From the NCBI GenBank assembly GCA_900550365.1, contig URRR01000027.1, positions 1-35,605 on the forward strand: a stretch of DNA of 35,605 bases, read 5' to 3'. Below the pieces are notes generated by a model. It was not told the origin of the DNA and made no database searches. It worked only from the letters and a program-made list of their open reading frames with translations. Numbering within the stretch: position 1 is the first letter of the stretch; every line of letters starts with the position of its first letter. Of this stretch, positions 24,078 through 29,849 are shown piece after piece. Position numbers and translations under genes: made by a program. Source of the DNA: an uncultured Prevotella sp. GTDB taxonomy: Bacteria > Bacteroidota > Bacteroidia > Bacteroidales > Bacteroidaceae.

Positions 24078-24530
24078 ATGAGTGGTATGAAAGCTAACGA
24101 AAAGATGGCCTATGACAGGCTGACGGCATGCGGGTTGAAGCCTTCCGTGCAGCGGTTGGCGATTATGGAATACCTGCTTACACATAATACTCACCCTACG
24201 GTGGAGGATGTTTTCAAGGCGTTGGGTAAGAAGATACCTACGCTCAGCAAGACGACGGTTTACAACACGCTGCGCCTGTTCTCTGAAAACTCGGCTGCCC
24301 AGATGCTTACTATTGATGAGCGCAGGGTGTGTTACGATGGAATTATAGAGCCTCATGTACACTTTTTCTGCCGTAAGTGCGGCAAGATATATGATGTGAG
24401 GAGCGTTGAGGCTCCGCGCCCCGTGTCAGCCGGAATGGTGGTTGACGGCAACGTGGTTGACGAAGTGCAGCTTTATTATAAAGGTCTGTGCGCCGACTGT
24501 GCCGCCGGGCAAGATAAAAAAGACAAATAA
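24078..24530 (+). CDS. perR: PerR-type Fur family peroxide regulator
   Basis: This Fur-family repressor has a winged-helix N-terminus (KPSVQRLAIMEYLLTHNTHP, TLSKTTVYNTLRLF) and a metal-binding C-terminal half. Counting from the inner ATG at 24087, His36, Asp84, His90, His92 and Asp103 fall one residue before each of the B. subtilis PerR regulatory ligands (37, 85, 91, 93, 104). The structural zinc cysteines C95xxC98 and C135xxC138 are present. The Asp84 ligand is the PerR hallmark for peroxide sensing. Either ATG 24078 or 24087 fits the promoter. Rubrerythrin follows after 25 bases, matching the known PerR target. Confidence 0.9.
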   Translation: MSGMKANEKMAYDRLTACGLKPSVQRLAIMEYLLTHNTHPTVEDVFKALGKKIPTLSKTTVYNTLRLFSENSAAQMLTIDERRVCYDGIIEPHVHFFCRKCGKIYDVRSVEAPRPVSAGMVVDGNVVDEVQLYYKGLCADCAAGQDKKDK

Positions 24531-24555
24531 CATTAACAATTAAAACAAATACATT

Positions 24556-25206
24556 ATGAGTAAGAAGTTTGTATGCACCGTTTGTGGCTATGTTCACGAA
24601 GGTGACACGGCACCCGAGCAGTGCCCGTTGTGCAAGGCTCCGGCCAGCAAGTTTAAGGAAGTTGTAAAGGAACTCAAAGGCACAAAGACCGAGAAGAACC
24701 TCATGGAGGCATTCGCCGGCGAGTCAATGGCGCGTAACAAGTACACCTATTTCGCATCGAAGGCAAAGAAAGACGGCTTCGTTCAGATGGCCGCAATATT
24801 CGAGGAGACTGCCGCCAACGAGCGTGAGCACGCCAAGTTGTGGTACAAGTACCTGAACGGAGGCGACATCTCAGGCACAGAGGCAAACCTTGAGGAGGCT
24901 GCCAACGGCGAGAACTATGAGTGGACCGACATGTATGATCGCATGGCTAAGGAAGCACGTGAAGAGGGATTCATTGAGATTGCCGAGAAGTTTGAGGGCG
25001 TCGCTGCCATTGAGAAGGAGCATGAGGAGCGCTACCGCAAACTGTTGAAGAACCTGCGCGACAAGAAAGTGTTCTCTAAGGACGGTGATGCCGTATGGCA
25101 GTGTGCCAACTGCGGCCATATCGTTATCGGCAAGTCGGCTCCCGAGGTGTGTCCCGTCTGCAACCATCCGCAGAGCTACTTCCAGGTAAGGGCAGAGAAC
25201 TATTGA
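24556..25206 (+). CDS. rbr: Rubrerythrin with rubredoxin domains at both ends
   Basis: Rubrerythrins reduce hydrogen peroxide at a di-iron site. This 216-residue protein has an N-terminal rubredoxin-like domain (Cys7, Cys10, Cys23, Cys26), a four-helix di-iron domain about 45-170 (EAFAGESMARNKY with Glu56, NEREH 88-92, EKEHEERY 153-160) and a C-terminal rubredoxin domain (Cys183, Cys186, Cys199, Cys202). Classical rubrerythrin has only the C-terminal rubredoxin and the reverse form only the N-terminal one, so this is the combined layout. It is co-transcribed with perR and ends at a strong bidirectional hairpin. Confidence 0.93.
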   Translation: MSKKFVCTVCGYVHEGDTAPEQCPLCKAPASKFKEVVKELKGTKTEKNLMEAFAGESMARNKYTYFASKAKKDGFVQMAAIFEETAANEREHAKLWYKYLNGGDISGTEANLEEAANGENYEWTDMYDRMAKEAREEGFIEIAEKFEGVAAIEKEHEERYRKLLKNLRDKKVFSKDGDAVWQCANCGHIVIGKSAPEVCPVCNHPQSYFQVRAENY

Positions 25207-25221
25207 TTGTACAGGATAATA

Positions 25222-25284
25222 AACAAAGAGAGGCTGACCACAACGTCAACATCAGTTGACGGCGGTCAGCCTCTTTTGTTGTTT
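25222..25284. terminator. Bidirectional terminator between rbr and aguB
   Basis: An 11-bp stem, AGAGGCTGACC (25229-25239) with GGTCAGCCTCT (25264-25274), encloses a second stem CGTCAAC/GTTGACG. A-rich and T-rich flanks allow termination on both strands, for the convergent rbr and aguB genes. Confidence 0.8.
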
Positions 25285-25298
25285 GTTATTATGTGTCG

Positions 25299-26174
25299 TC
25301 AGTCGACAAACCGGCGCAGAATGTCACCGTATTTGTCAATCCTGCGGTCACGAAGGAAGGGCCACCAGCGGCGCACCTGCTCGCTGTGTTTCAGGTCGAT
25401 GTCTATCAGTTTACGTTCTTCCTCACGGTCAGAAGCGCGGTAAAGCATCTCGCCCTGCGGTCCGGCAACGAACGAACTGCCCCAGAACTGTATGCCGCCC
25501 GTCATGCCTGAGGGGGCAGGCTCATGCCCTACGCGGTTTACAGCTACAACAGGCAGGCCGTTGGCCACGGCATGTCCCCGCTGCACCGTTGTCCATGCCT
25601 CGCGCTGGCGCTGCTGTTCGGCCTCGGTGTCAGAGCTTTCATAGCCTATGGCCGTCGGATAAATAAGCAGTTCGGCGCCCTGAAGAGCCATGAGGCGGGC
25701 TGCCTCAGGATACCACTGATCCCAGCATACGAGCACGCCGAGACGGCCTACGGATGTGTCGATAGGGCGGAAGCCCAGGTCGCCCGGCGTGAAGTAAAAC
25801 TTCTCATAGTAAGCAGGGTCATCGGGAATATGCATCTTACGGTAGCGCCCGGCTATCGTTCCGTCACGCTCAATGACTACCGCCGTGTTATGATATAGCC
25901 CCGCCGCACGGCGCTCAAACAGCGAAGTGACTATTACTACGCCGTGTTCTTTGGCCAATTTGCCGAAGAAATCAGTTGACGGACCCGGTATAGGTTCGGC
26001 CAAATCAAAGTTGTTCACGTCCTCAACCTGGCAGAAGTAAAGCGAGTTATGCAGCTCCTGTAGCACTATCAGTTCGGCACCCTCGGCGGCGAGAGCCCTT
26101 ATTCCGTCAGCCAAGCGTGCCATGTTGTCATTGCGGTCAGCAGTGTTGTGCTGTTGTATTATTCCTGTTTTCAT
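25299..26174 (-). CDS. aguB: N-carbamoylputrescine amidase
   Basis: This 291-residue nitrilase-superfamily enzyme hydrolyses N-carbamoylputrescine to putrescine, CO2 and ammonia. The catalytic triad is in place: Glu40 (VLQELHN), Lys113 (RYRKMHIPDDP) and Cys150 (GVLVCWDQWYPE). The C-terminal part contains RDRRIDKYGDI. Length is normal for the family. It lies 72 bases downstream of aguA on the same strand, giving the two-step agmatine to putrescine pathway. Confidence 0.95.
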   Translation of the reverse strand: MKTGIIQQHNTADRNDNMARLADGIRALAAEGAELIVLQELHNSLYFCQVEDVNNFDLAEPIPGPSTDFFGKLAKEHGVVIVTSLFERRAAGLYHNTAVVIERDGTIAGRYRKMHIPDDPAYYEKFYFTPGDLGFRPIDTSVGRLGVLVCWDQWYPEAARLMALQGAELLIYPTAIGYESSDTEAEQQRQREAWTTVQRGHAVANGLPVVAVNRVGHEPAPSGMTGGIQFWGSSFVAGPQGEMLYRASDREEERKLIDIDLKHSEQVRRWWPFLRDRRIDKYGDILRRFVD

Positions 26175-26246
26175 TGTATATAGTCATTATTTACGTTCTT
26201 TCCGTTTGCTTAAGATGTCGTTATCGGCCGTTCGTTGAGCTCTGTC

Positions 26247-27266
26247 TTACGGCAACTGCATGGTGCAGCAGTGCAGAGAGCCGTGCTGGCGGATAACCGT
26301 ACGGCTGTCGATACCTATCAGTTCACGCCCCGGGAAGGCCTCCGCTATCACGCGTGCGGCCTCCTCGTCGTTGTCAGGTTGCGCGTAAGTGGGGTATATT
26401 ACGGCACCATTTATAATCACGAAGTTGGCGTATGTGGCCGGCAGACGTTCTCCGTCGTCATATATCGGGCGCGGCAAGGGCAGCCGCAGCAGGCGATAGG
26501 GCCGTCCGTCGGCGGCACGCAGCGTCTTCAGCTGTTCCTCCATGCGGCTCAGTTCGGCATAATGCGGGTCGTCGGTGTCGGCTGTCCCTATATATAATAA
26601 GGTGTAGTCAGGCGCCGTACGCACAAGAGTGTCGATGTGTCCGTCGGTGTCGTCGCCCTCAAGATGTCCGTAGTCAATCCATAAAATACGGTCAACGCCG
26701 AGATAATCCTTCAGCCGTTCCTCTATGTCTTGCCGCGTCATGGGCTGGTTGCGGTGTGGAGCCAAGAGGCATTGGCTCGTGGTAAGCACCGTTCCATGGC
26801 CGTCGCATTCAATCGAACCGCCCTCAAGCACAAAGTCGTTAAGGTCGACATATTCTCCCTCTACCACCTTATTTATATATAGGCTGCGGTTAATGGCGTT
26901 GTCGAGTGCGGCCGGAAACTTGTCGCCCCAGCCGTTGAAGCGGAAGTCGAGCAGGCGTTTCTCGTGTCCGTCGGTCAGCGTTATGAAGCCGTGGTCACGC
27001 GCCCAGGTGTCGTTTGTGGGGCATTTGTGTATTTTGACACGCTGAAGCTGACAATCTGTCAGCCTCGTTTTAAGCTGCGACATCACGCTTTCAGGCTCGG
27101 GAGTGACCACGAGCAGACCCTCGTGACGCGTTATGGCGTCGGCCATTTCAACGTAAGTGGCACAAATGTCGTCAAGATACGGGCGCCAGTCAGTTCCTGA
27201 GTGTGGCCACGTAAGCTGTACCGCTGTTTGGCAGGCCCACTCGGGTGGCAATGTGAATTTTGTCAT
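26247..27266 (-). CDS. aguA: Agmatine deiminase
   Basis: This enzyme converts agmatine to N-carbamoylputrescine and ammonia. I start at MTKFTLPPEW (339 residues); the frame extends upstream to 27323, but the -7 box lies at 27310-27317. Family motifs: WPHSGTDW (20-27), NDTWARDHG (85-93), VLEGGSIECDGHGT (146-159), WIDYGHLEGDDTDGHID (196-212, with His210) and the terminal GSLHC (329-333) with catalytic Cys333. It forms an operon with aguB. No arginine decarboxylase is in the window, so agmatine must be made elsewhere or imported. Confidence 0.95.
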   Translation of the reverse strand: MTKFTLPPEWACQTAVQLTWPHSGTDWRPYLDDICATYVEMADAITRHEGLLVVTPEPESVMSQLKTRLTDCQLQRVKIHKCPTNDTWARDHGFITLTDGHEKRLLDFRFNGWGDKFPAALDNAINRSLYINKVVEGEYVDLNDFVLEGGSIECDGHGTVLTTSQCLLAPHRNQPMTRQDIEERLKDYLGVDRILWIDYGHLEGDDTDGHIDTLVRTAPDYTLLYIGTADTDDPHYAELSRMEEQLKTLRAADGRPYRLLRLPLPRPIYDDGERLPATYANFVIINGAVIYPTYAQPDNDEEAARVIAEAFPGRELIGIDSRTVIRQHGSLHCCTMQLP

Positions 27267-27309
27267 ATCAGATGTTTTCAGGCGGCCGGATGGCCGTTTG
27301 TTTGTTTTA

Positions 27310-27341
27310 CAAAGGTAATACAAGTAATGTGAATTGGCAAA
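27310..27341 (-). promoter_or_regulatory. Promoter of aguA-aguB
   Basis: On the minus strand TTTG (complement of 27338-27341) is followed after 20 bases by TACCTTTG (complement of 27310-27317). The leader to 27266 is about 37 bases. Confidence 0.7.
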
Positions 27342-27421
27342 TTAATTGTTGTTTTTCAATATGTTTTCGTATGTTTCCGGCGGTGTGGCAGGCCTTATGC
27401 TGCCATTATGACTATATTCGG

Positions 27422-27455
27422 TTGACCTAAGTCAATCCGTTTGACGCAGGTCAAA
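27422..27455. promoter_or_regulatory. Tandem TTGAC-N4-GTCAA palindromes
   Basis: TTGAC-CTAA-GTCAA (27422-27435) and TTTGAC-GCAG-GTCAAA (27440-27455) lie 19 bases apart centre to centre. The motif fits CRP/FNR-type regulators of the HcpR kind. They lie between the divergent aguA promoter and the promoter at 27516. Confidence 0.55.
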
Positions 27456-27515
27456 ATTCACGCCTTTATAGCGAATTTCACGCCCTGAAGCGTTCCAAGT
27501 AGCCGAAAATGGCAT

Positions 27516-27523
27516 TACCTTTG
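27516..27523 (+). promoter_or_regulatory. -7 box of the small-ORF unit
   Basis: TACCTTTG matches TAnnTTTG. The predicted transcript would run from about 27530 to the terminator at 27836. Confidence 0.6.
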
Positions 27524-27605
27524 CACATGAAAAGATGATAACAGGATAACAGGATGTGAAGAAGCATCCTACATGTAGAATTAAAAAAAGAAAGGTAAAG
27601 AGATT

Positions 27606-27710
27606 ATGAAAAAGATTGTTAACAGGATTTTGGACAGCAAGAAGTTCAACAAGTATTGTGTGAACGTTCTTAAAATGTACAATTACGGACGGGTAAACAT
27701 GCCCGTATAA
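27606..27710 (+). CDS. Small ORF, 34 residues, hypothetical
   Basis: The ORF begins MKKIVNRILDSKKFNKY, continues CVNVLKMYNYGRVNMPV and ends in TAA. It is strongly basic (many Lys and Arg, one or no acidic residue after Asp10). A purine-rich stretch (AAAGAAAGGTAAAGAG) just before the ATG could be a ribosome site. The ORF sits alone between a clear -7 box and a strong terminator, which is why I report it despite its size. A short hairpin, ACGGG-CCCGT, overlaps its 3' end. I recognise no family; it could also be a leader peptide or part of a structured RNA. Confidence 0.45.
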   Translation: MKKIVNRILDSKKFNKYCVNVLKMYNYGRVNMPV

Positions 27711-27790
27711 GGTTTTGGGAAAACGAGGCTTTCAGGATAGGAGGCCAAGCCTTACAACCCGAAAACCGAAGTATTGTCAAACTAACAGTG

Positions 27791-27836
27791 TCGGACTGAT
27801 TTTACGCAGAAGATGTAAAATCAGTCCGATTTTTTT
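27791..27836 (+). terminator. Rho-independent terminator upstream of the nuclease gene
   Basis: A perfect 15-bp stem, TCGGACTGATTTTAC (27791-27805) with GTAAAATCAGTCCGA (27815-27829), is followed by seven T residues. It closes the small-ORF unit 38 bases before the nuclease start, so it could act as an attenuator if the nuclease is read from 27516. Confidence 0.85.
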
Positions 27837-27873
27837 GTATTTGCCCCTTATTTTTGCTATTTTAGCCGACGTT

Positions 27874-28743
27874 ATGAGCAAGATTAAGGTATATTCAGTG
27901 GCGTTGTGCCTGGTCGCAGGGCTGTGTTCGTGCGACTTTCTTGAGCGCAACAAGCCCCTTGTCAATGAGATTGGCAAGGCGGTAGTGTCTGAACTGACAA
28001 ATGGAGAACAGTCTGCGCCTAAGGCGGAGACCGCTGCCGAGGCCGCGCCGGGCGACGACGGTCTGCTAAAACAGGCCGTACCTGACGGCACGGAGGAGCA
28101 GATGCTGAGGCGGACGGGCTACGTAGTGTCTTACAATAAGGGCACCAGGCTGCCTAACTGGGTGGCATGGTACCTCACGGCCGACCGTACCGAGGGCCCC
28201 GCCAAGCGCTCCGGAGTAGACTTTGAGGCTGACATGGACGTGCCGTCGCCACGTGCCGAGGACTCAGATTATTACGGTTCGGGCTACGACCGCGGCCACA
28301 TGTGCCCCGCAGCCGACAACAAATACAGCGTGGAAGCCATGCGCGAGTCGTTCCTTTTCACCAATATGTGCCCTCAGAACGGCAATCTCAACCGCGGCGA
28401 CTGGAACGAAATGGAGATGGCCTGCCGCCGTTGGGCCAAGCGTTACGGCGGTGTTTACATAGTGTGCGGCCCGATATTGTATAAAGGCAAGCACAAAACG
28501 ATAGGGCGTAACAAGGTAGTTGTGCCCGAGGCTTTCTTCAAAGTGGTGCTCAGAACGGGCGCCGAGCCTAAGGCGATAGGCTTTATTTACAAGAACGCTG
28601 AGGGCAACCGGCCCAAAGGCGACTATGTAAACACAGTTGACGAGGTGGAGCGTATCACGGGATTTGACTTCTTCCCGTCACTTCCAGACGACGTAGAGAA
28701 GGCCGTTGAGGCCACGGCCGACATAGCGGAGTGGGAGATGTAA
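27874..28743 (+). CDS. DNA/RNA non-specific endonuclease, lipoprotein
   Basis: This 289-residue protein begins with a lipoprotein signal, MSKIKVYSVALCLVAGLCSC, with Cys20 as the likely lipid anchor, so it acts in the envelope or outside. The catalytic motif of the NUC1/beta-beta-alpha-metal family is present as DRGHM (139-143), followed by FLFTNMCPQN and NRGDWNEME, which hold the metal-binding Asn. Such enzymes degrade DNA and RNA without sequence preference, probably for nutrient scavenging. I start at MSKIKVYS because the 53 codons upstream read through the terminator. No separate -7 box is visible between terminator and gene. Confidence 0.9.
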   Translation: MSKIKVYSVALCLVAGLCSCDFLERNKPLVNEIGKAVVSELTNGEQSAPKAETAAEAAPGDDGLLKQAVPDGTEEQMLRRTGYVVSYNKGTRLPNWVAWYLTADRTEGPAKRSGVDFEADMDVPSPRAEDSDYYGSGYDRGHMCPAADNKYSVEAMRESFLFTNMCPQNGNLNRGDWNEMEMACRRWAKRYGGVYIVCGPILYKGKHKTIGRNKVVVPEAFFKVVLRTGAEPKAIGFIYKNAEGNRPKGDYVNTVDEVERITGFDFFPSLPDDVEKAVEATADIAEWEM

Positions 28744-28821
28744 GCCCCTGAGCTGCTGTCATTTATAATGTGATTAAGTTAACCTGCGCCGCTATTTTGG
28801 GCGCAATAAAAACCGAAAGTT

Positions 28822-29121
28822 ATGATAAAGATTTATGGAATGAGTACCTGCCCTGACTGCACTTACGTTGAAGAGCAGGTAAAAGGTAATGCAAATTATG
28901 AGCTGATAGACATCGGCCGGCATGTAAGAAACCTCAAGGCATTTCTTCAGTTGCGTGACAAAGCTCCCGTTTTCGATGCCGTAAAGCGTGCCGGAGCGGT
29001 CGGCATACCCTGCTTCGTGCTTGAAGACGGCAGAGTAACGTTGAAGCCTGAGGAGGCCGGACTCCGCAGTCGTCCCAATGACGAGGGCGCATCATGCCGT
29101 ATAGACGGCACAGGATGCTAA
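28822..29121 (+). CDS. Glutaredoxin-related protein
   Basis: This 99-residue thioredoxin-fold protein starts MIKIYGMSTCPDCTYVEEQV, with the active-site CPDC at 10-13. The cis-proline region GIPCFVLEDGRVTL follows. It matches a small family annotated as glutaredoxin-related in Bacteroidetes and Firmicutes. The extra Cys in GIPC and the C-terminal CRIDGTGC are notable. Probably a cytoplasmic thiol-disulfide protein; its partner is unknown. Confidence 0.85.
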   Translation: MIKIYGMSTCPDCTYVEEQVKGNANYELIDIGRHVRNLKAFLQLRDKAPVFDAVKRAGAVGIPCFVLEDGRVTLKPEEAGLRSRPNDEGASCRIDGTGC

Positions 29122-29147
29122 TTCTTAACTCTTAATTTGCGAAGCAT

Positions 29148-29213
29148 TTGGCTTTAACTTCTAACGCCCGGAGGGCGTGATAACTTCTATACCTTCTCTA
29201 ACTTCTTTTCAAT
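29148..29213 (+). repeat. Family I repeat, copy 3
   Basis: It reads GGCTTTAACTTCTAACG, a core ACGCCC-GGA-GGGCGT hairpin, then GATAACTTCTATACC and TTCTCTAACTTCTTTTCAAT. It is nearly identical to copy 4 at 29485-29549. Confidence 0.8.
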
Positions 29214-29315
29214 ATGCCGTCTTTTGTTTTGTAAAAGACGGCATATTGAAAGCTAAAAGGCCGTCAATTGGAAGCCAAAAGGCCACCTTTTACAAGCTAA
29301 AAGGTGGCCTTTTGC
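29211..29315. repeat. Family II hairpin repeat, copy 3
   Basis: Two hairpins are clear: AATATGCCGTCTTTT (29211-29225) pairing with AAAAGACGGCATATT, and AAAAGGCCACCTTTT with its complement AAAAGGTGGCCTTTT. AGCTAAAAGGCCGTC units lie between them. The first hairpin overlaps the last three bases of family I copy 3. Confidence 0.75.
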
Positions 29316-29422
29316 TAATCGCTTGATTATCAGGTAGTTATAGATAGGTCATTTTTCGCGGTCTAAACGCTGCCAAGTGTGCGTTTTGTTTGTCGTTTTC
29401 GTAACGACGAATGCGGTGCTTG

Positions 29423-29590
29423 GGTTTATCCGCTGTTCAGGTGTATAAAGTTAAGGCATATTTGTCTTGCAACAACAGAGCATACGGCTTTAACTTCTAA
29501 CGCCCGCAGGGCGTGATAACTTCTATAACTTCTTTAACTACTTTTCAATAGGTTGCAATGCTCTTTTTATACAGAAATTCAGCGGAAAGG
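29423..29590. mobile_element. Possible degenerate MITE-like element C
   Basis: The left end GGTTTATCCGCTGTTCAGGT followed by GTATAAAGTTAAGGCATA closely matches the left end of element B. A reversed partial match (CCGCTG and CTGTATAAA) lies at 29566-29588. No target duplication is visible, so it may be a decayed or solo end. It contains family I copy 4. Confidence 0.35.
29485..29549 (+). repeat. Family I repeat, copy 4
   Basis: GGCTTTAACTTCTAACG, core ACGCCC-GCA-GGGCGT, then GATAACTTCTATAACTTC and TTTAACTACTTTTCAAT. It differs from copy 3 at only a few positions. Confidence 0.8.
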
Positions 29591-29645
29591 CAGGCTGGTT
29601 GACTTGCGTTTCAGTTGCTTTTATGTTAAATTAAGCAAATTTTCA

Positions 29646-29655
29646 GGGGGGGGGG
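29646..29655 (+). repeat. G10 homopolymer tract
   Basis: Ten consecutive G residues lie about 50 bases upstream of the -7 box of the TonB-type receptor gene. Such a tract is prone to slippage. Confidence 0.85.
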
Positions 29656-29703
29656 AGAATCTGTTCCCTCGTTTCTGCGGCGTGCTAATTGATATATTTA
29701 TTG

Positions 29704-29711
29704 TACCTTTG
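29704..29711 (+). promoter_or_regulatory. -7 box of the TonB-type receptor gene
   Basis: TACCTTTG matches TAnnTTTG. The leader to 29850 is about 130 bases. Confidence 0.6.
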
Positions 29712-29849
29712 CGCCCCTAAACGGCAATGTTTTGGCGGATTAAAGCGCAAAAAAGTGCCTTTAAGTGCAATTTTTTTGCCATTGTCTTGCAACATTTTTC
29801 CCGTTCATTACGTCTATACGGTTAAAGGAAACAATAAGAAATTAAGTAT

